The notes under the pieces are model-generated. The model was not told the DNA's origin, ran no database searches, and saw only the letters and a program-made list of their open reading frames with translations. From Chitinophaga pinensis (lineage in GTDB: Bacteria > Bacteroidota > Bacteroidia > UKL13-3): 64,000 nt of DNA. The translations under genes and the position numbers were made by a program. The stretch lies in NCBI GenBank assembly GCA_945870425.1, contig CAMBSD010000014.1:1-64000 (forward strand). The letters are read 5' to 3'. Positions 26,867 through 34,996 of the stretch are shown here, one piece after another (position 1 is the first letter of the stretch; each line of letters opens with the position of its first letter).

Positions 26867-27069
26867 TTAAGTTCTAATTTGGTCATTTGTCCAAAAGGAA
26901 TTTTCTCAATCAAGGTCTTGATGTAATCAATGTTTTCGCCTAATCCGCATTTCTCTAATGCCTTTTCAGGTCTATCAGTGCGGGTATAACATACTAAGCT
27001 GAAGTTTTCGTCACGCACCTGAACATAGTCTGGAATTTTCGCAACGCCTTTGATTTTAATTATATACAA
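26863..27069 (-). CDS. Small conserved protein upstream of ftsE
   Basis: A 68-residue protein without signal peptide or membrane segment, opening MYIIKIKGVAKIPDYVQVRDE and ending FGQMTKLELK. Similar short frames directly before ftsE occur in other Bacteroidota as I recall, sometimes mislabelled as fructose-6-phosphate aldolase, for which it is far too short. Its last 4 bases overlap the ftsE start (ATGA type), implying coupled translation. Function unknown. Confidence 0.7.
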   Translation of the reverse strand: MYIIKIKGVAKIPDYVQVRDENFSLVCYTRTDRPEKALEKCGLGENIDYIKTLIEKIPFGQMTKLELK

Positions 27070-27105
27070 TTGGTAATTATTTAAGGATTTTTTTTGTAAA
27101 TATCT

Positions 27106-27113
27106 TATACTTG
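27106..27113 (+). promoter_or_regulatory. Candidate -7 promoter element
   Basis: TATACTTG, one mismatch from TAnnTTTG, 33 bases before the ATG of the TPR/OmpA-like lipoprotein gene. No good -33 element is visible at the usual distance. The same octamer occurs before rho. Confidence 0.35.
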
Positions 27114-27146
27114 CGCCACAAATTTATAAAAACTTAATAAATTATT

Positions 27147-28874
27147 ATGAGAGGTATTAAACAAATTGTATGTGGTTTGTCTGCTTTAAGCTTAATAGCA
27201 GCATGTAGCAGCCCTACTAATTTTACAAAAAACAGTTATTCGGTTACCCCAAATCCGTTAGAAGCCAAAGGTGATATGGTTTCAGTAAGCATTACTGCGA
27301 CCGTTCCGCCAAAATCAATAAATTCAAAAGTGGTAGTGAAATTTTCTCCATACTTGAAGACTTCAACAGGAGCTGAAATTCCTTTGAAAGAGATGACAGT
27401 AAAAGGTATGAAAGCAAAAGCAAATGCAGATGCCACAGTTGATACCAAATTGGGTGGAACCGTTTCTTACACAGATAATTTTGCTTACAAGGCTGATATG
27501 AAACATGCAAGTTTGATGCCTCGATTCACAGTTAATGGTGTGGCTGTCCCTTTTGAAGCTAAGCCGCTAGCTGAAGGTACTATTGCGACTGCCTATTTAA
27601 TTAAAACAGATTACAATGTGATTGTTAACTCAGATGACTATAAAGCAGTTGAGAATAACAAATCAGTAAGCATTTACTTCCCAATGGATGTAGATAAATT
27701 CAACCCGAATTATAAAGTAAACAAAGCTACCAGCAACAAAAAACAAATTGCTGATTTGAAAACTCTTTTAAAAACTGACAAAAACTTCGTAGCTCGTGGT
27801 ATTGCTATCAATGCTTTTGCATCTCCAGATGGTGAATTGAGTAGAAATAGCAACTTGTCAAAAGGTCGTGAAGAGTCAACATATAAATTTTTCAAAAAAG
27901 AGTTGAAAAAATTAGGCTTTACTGAAGTAAACGATACTACTTTTTCACGTGGATATAGCACCTCTGAAGATTGGGCTGGTTTCGCTACCATGTTAGAAAT
28001 GAGTGATCTTTCGGATAAAACTGAAATATTAAATATTGTTAACAATAAATCTATCTCTGATGAGGAGCGTGAAAGTCTAATCCGCAGAAATCATGCAGCA
28101 AGTTGGGAAAAAGCAACTAAATCTGTTCTTCCTCAATTACGTAGAAGCGAATTGGTAATTAAAGGAGCTTCACCTACAAAAACAGACGAGCAATTAATGA
28201 CTTTCTATGGTAATTATTCAGCGTTAAGTACCATTGAGTTATTCCATTTAGCTGTTATCACTGCCGATTTAGCTAAAAAAGAAGAGGTGTTGAAAGCATT
28301 CACTGCTGCCAATGCTGAGGACTGGAGAGGTTTTAATGATTTAGGAGCTATTCAATTAAAGCTAAACAACTTAATAGATGCAGAGTCTAATTTGAGTAAA
28401 GCCAATGCTTTAAGTGCTGATAATGCTGCCGTTCTAGCTAATATGGGTGTTTTAGCCAATGCTAAAGGTAATGTGGCTGAAGCTGAGAAAATGTTTAAAT
28501 CAGCTTCTTCAAAAGGTACAGATGTTAGCTACAACTTAGCTTGCATTGCTATCAAAAAAGGCAATTATTCTGAAGCAGTAAGTTTGTTTAATAAATCTGG
28601 AAAAGCTGATTTCAATGCGGCTTTGGCTAAATTGTTAAGTGGTGATGCAACAGGTGCTAAAAATATGATTGATGCTATGAATCCTGATCAATTGGATGCA
28701 AGCCACTATTATTTAAGAGCTGTTTGTGGTGCACGCATGAACAATCAAGATGTATTAACTACTAATTTGGCTCGTGCTGTTGGTATGAATGGCGAAATTC
28801 GTAAAATGGCTAAAGATGATGTTGAGTTTATTAAATTCTTCAGCAATCCATTATTCGAAGGTGCTATTAGATAA
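27147..28874 (+). CDS. TPR-containing OmpA-like lipoprotein
   Basis: A 575-residue outer-membrane or periplasmic lipoprotein with lipobox SLIAAC (C20). Residues 35-200 form beta-rich domains (YSVTPNPLEAKGDMVSVSI). Around 210-260 is an OmpA-like core (GIAINAFASPDGELSRNSNLSKGREESTYKFFK split by a loop), with the N-x-x-LS-x-x-R pattern of peptidoglycan-binding domains. Residues about 390-500 are TPR-like repeats (DLGAIQLKLNNLIDAESNLSKA; AANMGVLANAKGNVAEAEKMF). This architecture recurs in Bacteroidota without an experimentally fixed role that I can name. It has its own promoter region and is followed by a strong terminator, so it is probably monocistronic and well expressed. Confidence 0.82.
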   Translation: MRGIKQIVCGLSALSLIAACSSPTNFTKNSYSVTPNPLEAKGDMVSVSITATVPPKSINSKVVVKFSPYLKTSTGAEIPLKEMTVKGMKAKANADATVDTKLGGTVSYTDNFAYKADMKHASLMPRFTVNGVAVPFEAKPLAEGTIATAYLIKTDYNVIVNSDDYKAVENNKSVSIYFPMDVDKFNPNYKVNKATSNKKQIADLKTLLKTDKNFVARGIAINAFASPDGELSRNSNLSKGREESTYKFFKKELKKLGFTEVNDTTFSRGYSTSEDWAGFATMLEMSDLSDKTEILNIVNNKSISDEERESLIRRNHAASWEKATKSVLPQLRRSELVIKGASPTKTDEQLMTFYGNYSALSTIELFHLAVITADLAKKEEVLKAFTAANAEDWRGFNDLGAIQLKLNNLIDAESNLSKANALSADNAAVLANMGVLANAKGNVAEAEKMFKSASSKGTDVSYNLACIAIKKGNYSEAVSLFNKSGKADFNAALAKLLSGDATGAKNMIDAMNPDQLDASHYYLRAVCGARMNNQDVLTTNLARAVGMNGEIRKMAKDDVEFIKFFSNPLFEGAIR

Positions 28875-28898
28875 TTAATAGGAATTAGAAATTAACTT

Positions 28899-28926
28899 AA
28901 AGGCTGCCCGGAAGGCAGCCTTTTTT
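28899..28926. terminator. Rho-independent terminator
   Basis: GGCTGCC (28902-28908) and GGCAGCC (28914-28920) form a GC-rich stem with loop CGGAA, flanked by A residues on one side and six T residues on the other. It ends the TPR/OmpA-like lipoprotein transcript and, being nearly symmetrical, may also end the convergent nuclease transcript. Confidence 0.92.
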
Positions 28927-28954
28927 GTTAATATTATTTCTAAACTTGTAATTG

Positions 28955-30130
28955 CTATTTAGCTATTACAAGTCTCTTGATTTCGAAGATTTCTTGAGAA
29001 TTAGTATCGGAAATTTTTATTAAGAATAGCCCATTTTTCAATTCAGCTGTATTTATTGATTTTACATCATTTTCAATTATAAAGTCAGTAATTATTTTCT
29101 GCCCAGCTAAATTGTAAATAACTATTTGAACAGGTATATTTAAATGATTAACTAAATTCATTTTATCTGAGCTAGGATTAGGATAAATATCAAATGAAAT
29201 TGGCTTTAATTCAATTAGTGAACTCTTTGCTGTATCTCTTTGTATTGCTTTTTGGTTGAAGAATTTGTAAGAAGCAAATACAGGATAATGATCGCTAGTT
29301 GAATTACTGAAACCAGATAAATACGAATTGGCATTATCAAATACATTGATACTCCCGTCAATATAGTACTTATTTAAACTGTCACTGACCATAATATGGT
29401 CGATTACGCTCCCTGTATAATATGTTTTTCTTCCTTTATCAGCCAAAGTTTTAGTAGGAAAAAAGTAATTGGCATCTATCAGGCCTCTGAATGGCGAGGC
29501 TGAAACCCCATCAAATATAGTAAAATCAAGCCTGTCATTCCAATCTCCTAATACAATATATTTTTTATCTTTAAGTACTGTTTCAATATATAATTGAAGG
29601 AAATTCGCAGCATTCTTTCTTCTTTGATAAGCATCTTGCTTTTGACTAGTTGTACCTGTATTTGCTTTAATATGCACCGAAATAACATACAATGTATCAA
29701 GGTCACCTTTTTTATATTTTAATGTTGTCATAAGTGGTGGTCTTCCTGCAAAATCATAATTGTATGATGTAAGTATATGTTCTTCTTTTAGTTTATCAAA
29801 CAAGGTGTTTTTCCATAAAATAGCCATTTTTTGAGTTTGGCTAAAAGTAGAAATAGAGGAACTGTAAGAACTTAATTGACCCATCATGCTTACAAATGTT
29901 TGTTGATTAGAAACCTCCTCCAAACTCCAAATATCAATATCTGCAACTGTGATTAGTTTAACGATATTGTTGAATTGAGTTATTTCATCGCTTGGACCGT
30001 TGGTAGTATCGCCAAACCATTCAGTATTCCAAGCACCTATTTCTAAAAGAGAATCAACTCCGAATTTTGGAAAATTTTGTGCTGGTGCATAAAATGATAA
30101 TATAAGAAATAGGATTAGTAGTTTTTTCAT
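28955..30130 (-). CDS. T9SS-exported endonuclease/exonuclease/phosphatase family protein
   Basis: A 391-residue secreted protein with a signal peptide (ending FYAPAQ, residue 18). Residues about 25-290 form an EEP/DNase I-like domain with IGAWNTEWFG, LEEV (metal-binding Glu), ISVHIKA, LGDWNDRLD (catalytic Asp/Asn) and TSDHYPVFA (catalytic Asp-His). The last 80 residues (FDIYPNPSSDKMNLVN, VIYNLAGQKII, LKNGLFLIKI) are a type A T9SS sorting domain. It is probably an extracellular nuclease for nucleic-acid scavenging; a phosphatase or lipid phosphodiesterase role is not excluded by the fold alone. Confidence 0.9.
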   Translation of the reverse strand: MKKLLILFLILSFYAPAQNFPKFGVDSLLEIGAWNTEWFGDTTNGPSDEITQFNNIVKLITVADIDIWSLEEVSNQQTFVSMMGQLSSYSSSISTFSQTQKMAILWKNTLFDKLKEEHILTSYNYDFAGRPPLMTTLKYKKGDLDTLYVISVHIKANTGTTSQKQDAYQRRKNAANFLQLYIETVLKDKKYIVLGDWNDRLDFTIFDGVSASPFRGLIDANYFFPTKTLADKGRKTYYTGSVIDHIMVSDSLNKYYIDGSINVFDNANSYLSGFSNSTSDHYPVFASYKFFNQKAIQRDTAKSSLIELKPISFDIYPNPSSDKMNLVNHLNIPVQIVIYNLAGQKIITDFIIENDVKSINTAELKNGLFLIKISDTNSQEIFEIKRLVIAK

Positions 30131-30151
30131 AACGATGTTTGAAAAACGAAT

Positions 30152-31111
30152 TTAAGTTTTGCTTTTGTAAACAAAAGCCATGTAGGCTAAACTGCCAATA
30201 ATAAATGTAAAAATAGTTTGAAAACCATGAATGATTATGGCCAATGCATTTGCTGTTATGCTTGAAATACCTAGTAAAATAAATGCCTGTGAAACACCAT
30301 AGTGATAGGCTCCAGCCGACCCTGCTTGTAAGGGTATAGACCTAACAAAGGAGCCTACAATCATTATCTGAAAAGCCATATAATAGCTCAAATTTGATGA
30401 TTCTGTGAATGTAAAAAACCATAAATAAGTCATTAGGAAATAGCAAATCCAGATACAAATGGTATAGATAGAGAACAGAAAAATACTTTTGATTTTTGCA
30501 AGCATTTTTATGGAAATCCAAAAACCTTGCAGCCAAGTTTTAACCTTATTTTCTGTCTTATATATCAAATATGCAACGAAAATAATTAATGTAGCAAAAG
30601 CAATTAATAAACCTATAACTTGATTTGTAGGAATCAAATCAAAGTTGATAAAAGATTTGAGAAGGGAAGTGTGATTGGCATACTCTAAAATAATTGCCAA
30701 AATAGATATTATCAAAAGGGTAATAACATCTATTGTACGCTCAAATATTACAGTAGTCAAACTTTGGTTGATGGGGGTTTTATTCAACTTTTTTAATATC
30801 GCACAACGAGTAACTTCACCTAACCTTGGTATGGCAAAATTTACTAAATATCCAATACATAAGGCTATGCTTAGGTTTGATTTTGGGATGTCTTGATTGA
30901 TTTGACGAAAAAGTAATTCCCACCTTAATACCCTGAAAAAATAAACGATGATGGAAATAAAAAGCACAGGTATTATTAAAAGGAAGTTACCCTTGTATAT
31001 GGTCTCTGTAATTTGTTTTAACTCGAGTTTATGCAAACTCATATAAAGAAGCATCGCCCCAATTGATAAAAATAACAAATATTGAGAAAATATAAAAATC
31101 TTATTCTTCAA
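30152..31111 (-). CDS. YbhN/LPG-synthase-like integral membrane protein (flippase-like domain)
   Basis: A 319-residue protein with about eight transmembrane helices. The motif GYLVNFAIPRLGEVTRC matches the GYxxNxxxPxRxGE signature of the lysylphosphatidylglycerol synthase transmembrane (UPF0104/YbhN) family. Members include the flippase half of MprF and proteins of unknown substrate; no aminoacyl transferase domain is present here. It starts 8 bases after the 913-residue anchored protein gene and probably shares its transcript. Confidence 0.87.
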   Translation of the reverse strand: MKNKIFIFSQYLLFLSIGAMLLYMSLHKLELKQITETIYKGNFLLIIPVLFISIIVYFFRVLRWELLFRQINQDIPKSNLSIALCIGYLVNFAIPRLGEVTRCAILKKLNKTPINQSLTTVIFERTIDVITLLIISILAIILEYANHTSLLKSFINFDLIPTNQVIGLLIAFATLIIFVAYLIYKTENKVKTWLQGFWISIKMLAKIKSIFLFSIYTICIWICYFLMTYLWFFTFTESSNLSYYMAFQIMIVGSFVRSIPLQAGSAGAYHYGVSQAFILLGISSITANALAIIIHGFQTIFTFIIGSLAYMAFVYKSKT

Positions 31112-31119
31112 TTAGGTGT

Positions 31120-33861
31120 TTATTTAACTCTATAAACAAAAAGCTTATTATCTATACTACCCAAAGCCAAATACATATCAGCATCACTGTATAATTTGCC
31201 GAAACCAAAATGTCTGCATCCTCTGAATTTAAACATTGAATAAGGCTTACCTTGAGTATCACTTATATTCAACTCACAATTATTTTGTGACAAATAAGCA
31301 ATAGATGTTCTTCCTTCTAAATCTACCATTTCAGGTTGATTATCTATTGTGCTGTCTGACCAGGCGTAACTAAAACCTAATTCCATTTTGTGGTTGTAAA
31401 ATTCATAGGAGTTATTTGTTTTAATATAATAATTCTCCTCATTAGAATTTTGATCGATTATGATTTCGAATCCAATATTTGTTTTAATGAGGTATTCGGA
31501 AATTGGTTTATTCTCACCCTTTGAAAATACATCTTGTACAATAAGTTTATTCGTAGAATCAAGGCAATAAAATCTCACGGTGCCTGTATCTATTTGTTTA
31601 TGGTTGATGTATTTATAAGATATGGTACTATCTAATCTGATATTATTGAATTTCTTACCGTTAGATAGATAAAAATCAATTTTTCCTTTTTCGTTTAGGC
31701 TATAAATAATGTTTTCTTTGGCTAGTGAAAATCCCCTTATGGGTTGAATGGCGTTTGGCCAAATTTCTTTGGGATTGAAGCCTGCTTGTAGAATCCCTTT
31801 GCAATTGTATTGCCAAATTTTGAAATATTTACCAGCAACAAAAATTTGATATGTATGATCTGATAAAAAGTCAAAAACACTAATAGGGAATTTGGTAGCT
31901 GCTGGAATCCAAATAGGAAAGTTTTGAATATTTTTTCCATTTGCATCTATCAAAAACATTTGATTATTTGTGTTGAATAAATAAACTGTAGTGCCATTAT
32001 GGAAGATATCTAATTGATGGACTTCACTGATTATGGCGGAGCTTAATTTCTCTTTCCATAATTGTTTTCCTTCTTTGTCAAAACAGTACAAATTGAATTT
32101 TGCATCTTGAATCAAAATAACTTGCTCACTGGTGTTTGAGTTGTTTACAAAATAAGGTTTACTAATAATGCAAGTATCAATATTCGCTTCCCATAAAAGT
32201 TCAGTTGAATTTGTTTCTGCCTTATTAAACTGCAACAATATCTGTGTTGAAAATGTTTTTTCACCTTGTGTTGCAAATTGTGCAGCAAAGATTTCGGCTT
32301 TTTGGTAATAACCTTTATTAATACTTAGCGAACTTATTATAGAGGAATTACCAAAGGTATTAACCAAATTAGCAGCATTTTTGTTTAGTATCATCACTTC
32401 AAATGAGTTCTGAGAAGATAAGGTAGATTTTGCTTCCTTGTATGATTCAAGTGATTGCAAAGTGCTGTTTTCATTCATCTTATCAAGAGTGTGTTGCAGC
32501 AATTGCATGTTAGAACCAACCAATACCAATCCATTGTTAATACAATAGTAATTTATGGTAAGTTTCTCAAATCCGGAACAATAATATTCCAAAGCCTTTC
32601 CAATTGGTAGGAAATTGAATTTACTTGAGTTTTGTCTAGTAGAATCAAGTGTATCATTTGAGCTTTCTTTTATTTTCAATTCAATAAATTTAGCTGAATT
32701 GATAAATTCATTCAAATTTTGAGGCGCAAAAATACCTATCCACGAGCTATCAGTGCTCAATCCGTTTGCATTAATATTAGCAATTAAGTAATTATTGCCA
32801 AGGCTTGGTACAAAAGATTCATTTAATTTTACATTCAGATTTTCCTCAATGCTGTCATTATAAATCTTATATTCTTTTAAAGTTTTATTTGACCCAAGGT
32901 ATTCAATTAAATTTTTTTGATATGTGACAATGTTGGAAACATTCTGCATAAAATAAAAATTTGTGCTCAAAGGAAGTTTATCTGTAATGGATTGGGAGAA
33001 AGGAATTTGATTTGAAAATATATCCAAAAATTGAAAAAGTGAATCGTCAGTTATGCTCGCTCCAGATACTAATAAGTTGTTTTCTTTCAATTGCAAATCC
33101 CCACCTGACCAATTTGCAACTGAGGGCAGAAAAGAAAAAGAGTGCATATTTAACTCATTTGTGAAACTATTAAATAATGATGCAATATTTTTGTAATTAA
33201 TGTAAATATTTAAATCGCTAGTGATTGATTTTGCAAAATTTAAACTCTTTAATCCATTATTGGTATAACTGTTATAATACTTACATTTAATCAGCGCGTC
33301 TTCAACAAGAGAGCCTTCAAATGCAAACATAAGTAGACCTTTTTTTAGGGCAATACTAAAATTATTTGAGCCTTTGAAGTCAGTAAAATCAAATATAATT
33401 TCTTTATTATATAGCCTTTTATTGATTTTAAATCGATTTCTATATCTGTCAGTTAACCATTTAAATGTTTCAATAACATCTGGGTTTTCCTCTATTTCTA
33501 TAGCTATAAAATAATGGGTACTATTACTTTTATCTGTATGTATGGATAAAGTAGTTCTTTTACTTTGTTTCCATTCATTGAAATTTTTGTCCGTATTTAA
33601 TAAACTATCAAGAATAAGTATGCTTTCTGTTAGTTCATTTAATTTAGCCGCTTTATTTATTTGATTGAAGAATTTTTTTGACTTAATTGACTGAATGGTA
33701 GATTCAAAATTTTTAGTTTCTAAAATAATACTAGCATTGTTTGGCACAACATCTATGGCATGAGGGTTATTGTTGCTTACATTGAAAAAAAAGAAATACA
33801 AGAATAGGAGCACAACTACTATGAAACTTGAAATCAGGCCAATAAATAACTTTTGATTCAT
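31120..33861 (-). CDS. Large membrane-anchored protein of unknown function with propeller-like C-terminus
   Basis: A 913-residue protein anchored by one N-terminal transmembrane helix (about 6-28), with the rest outside the cytoplasm. Residues 35-560 are beta/alpha domains opening with AIDVVPNNASIILETKNFES, reminiscent of DUF3352-type proteins. Residues about 570-913 show repeated strands (ILIQDAKFNLYCFDKEGKQLW, VYLFNTNNQMFLIDANGK) like a PQQ or WD-type beta-propeller. No catalytic motif, no sorting domain. It lies just before the YbhN-like gene, so the two may act together, for example in lipid or envelope handling (inference). Unrecognised beyond this. Confidence 0.65.
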   Translation of the reverse strand: MNQKLFIGLISSFIVVVLLFLYFFFFNVSNNNPHAIDVVPNNASIILETKNFESTIQSIKSKKFFNQINKAAKLNELTESILILDSLLNTDKNFNEWKQSKRTTLSIHTDKSNSTHYFIAIEIEENPDVIETFKWLTDRYRNRFKINKRLYNKEIIFDFTDFKGSNNFSIALKKGLLMFAFEGSLVEDALIKCKYYNSYTNNGLKSLNFAKSITSDLNIYINYKNIASLFNSFTNELNMHSFSFLPSVANWSGGDLQLKENNLLVSGASITDDSLFQFLDIFSNQIPFSQSITDKLPLSTNFYFMQNVSNIVTYQKNLIEYLGSNKTLKEYKIYNDSIEENLNVKLNESFVPSLGNNYLIANINANGLSTDSSWIGIFAPQNLNEFINSAKFIELKIKESSNDTLDSTRQNSSKFNFLPIGKALEYYCSGFEKLTINYYCINNGLVLVGSNMQLLQHTLDKMNENSTLQSLESYKEAKSTLSSQNSFEVMILNKNAANLVNTFGNSSIISSLSINKGYYQKAEIFAAQFATQGEKTFSTQILLQFNKAETNSTELLWEANIDTCIISKPYFVNNSNTSEQVILIQDAKFNLYCFDKEGKQLWKEKLSSAIISEVHQLDIFHNGTTVYLFNTNNQMFLIDANGKNIQNFPIWIPAATKFPISVFDFLSDHTYQIFVAGKYFKIWQYNCKGILQAGFNPKEIWPNAIQPIRGFSLAKENIIYSLNEKGKIDFYLSNGKKFNNIRLDSTISYKYINHKQIDTGTVRFYCLDSTNKLIVQDVFSKGENKPISEYLIKTNIGFEIIIDQNSNEENYYIKTNNSYEFYNHKMELGFSYAWSDSTIDNQPEMVDLEGRTSIAYLSQNNCELNISDTQGKPYSMFKFRGCRHFGFGKLYSDADMYLALGSIDNKLFVYRVK

Positions 33862-33985
33862 CTACATTTAATTATATTGTAAAAATAATAGTTGCGATTC
33901 AAATAATTTATTTGCAATTGTTCACAAGTAAACCTTAATTCGACATCAAATTAACCTTCTTTATACACTTATTTTTATTAATTAT

Positions 33986-34480
33986 ATGGAATTAAAATCT
34001 AGAAACTACGCAAAAATGGGATTTTATATATGTGCTTTAAGCGTTGCTTTAGGTGCAATGGGTAAGCATTTGCTTGAAGATTTTGTATCACCATATTATC
34101 TAGAAATTTTCGAAACTGCAGTTATGTATCAATTTATACATGGTATTGCAATAGCCTTTCTTGCTTTAAATCATCGCAGGTTAAATGAAAAATACCTTCT
34201 ATACATTCTACCTCTGTTTATATTTAGTATATTGATTTTTAGTGGTACTCTATATCTTCTAGTCTTTTTCTCTATTGCCATTGGCGATGAATATAAATGG
34301 TTAGGCGCGATAACCCCACTTGGCGGAACTGGATTTATTTTAGGTTGGATTTTGCTTGGAGTTAAAGGATTTGATTCATACGATACGAATTCTGCAGAAG
34401 TTGCTGGAAATTCTAAAAGTAAGCATAAAAGGCATAAGAGAGTCCGTTCAAAATCAGTAAGCTCTGAAAGTACCAATTAA
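33986..34480 (+). CDS. DUF423 family membrane protein with basic tail
   Basis: A 164-residue protein with four transmembrane helices and the DUF423 (YgdD-type) layout: ALSVALGAMGKHLLED, ETAVMYQFIHGIAIAF, ILIFSGTLYLL and ITPLGGTGFILGW. Family function is unknown. Unusually, the last 22 residues form a hydrophilic tail rich in Lys, Arg and Ser (SKSKHKRHKRVRSKSVSS). Its TAA overlaps the ATG of sixA by one base, so the genes are coupled. Confidence 0.85.
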   Translation: MELKSRNYAKMGFYICALSVALGAMGKHLLEDFVSPYYLEIFETAVMYQFIHGIAIAFLALNHRRLNEKYLLYILPLFIFSILIFSGTLYLLVFFSIAIGDEYKWLGAITPLGGTGFILGWILLGVKGFDSYDTNSAEVAGNSKSKHKRHKRVRSKSVSSESTN

Positions 34481-34977
34481 TGAAAAATTTGGTTATTATT
34501 AGACATGCTAAAGCTGAAAAAAATGATTTGGTTCAGGACTATGATAGGGGTTTAACAGATAGAGGTAAGGCTGATGCTATTGAAATGTCCAATAGGCTCT
34601 CTAAGAAAGGGTTCAAGCCTGATTTAATTATTTCAAGTCCAGCAAAACGAACACATAAAACTGCTAAAATTATTGCTGAACATTTCAGTTATGATGAGAA
34701 AAACATTGAATTGATTGCTCATATTTATACTGCTAATGTTGGCGACCTATTATATATTATTAGAGATTTGGATGACTCTATTAATAAAGTAATTATTGTT
34801 GGCCATAATCCAACTGTTACGGGTCTTATTGGATACCTCACGCCAAATTTTATAGAACATCTGCCCACTTCGGGCTGTGCTCAAATTCAATTTGATGTCA
34901 AAACTTGGAAGATGGTTAAGCAATTGTCGGGAAATCTATTGTATGTTGACTTTCCTTCTAATGCTAAATTAATTTAA
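34480..34977 (+). CDS. sixA: SixA-type histidine phosphatase
   Basis: A 165-residue member of the histidine phosphatase superfamily. The catalytic RHA motif (IIRHAKAEKND, H8 or H9) is followed by RGLTDRGKADA, SSPAKRTHKTA and the second His in VGHNPTVTGL. SixA of E. coli dephosphorylates phosphohistidine on phosphotransfer proteins; the substrate here is unknown. The gene is coupled to DUF423 upstream, and porE begins 19 bases after it. Confidence 0.88.
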   Translation: MKNLVIIRHAKAEKNDLVQDYDRGLTDRGKADAIEMSNRLSKKGFKPDLIISSPAKRTHKTAKIIAEHFSYDEKNIELIAHIYTANVGDLLYIIRDLDDSINKVIIVGHNPTVTGLIGYLTPNFIEHLPTSGCAQIQFDVKTWKMVKQLSGNLLYVDFPSNAKLI

Positions 34978-34996
34978 ATTTCGTTACATACTTACT

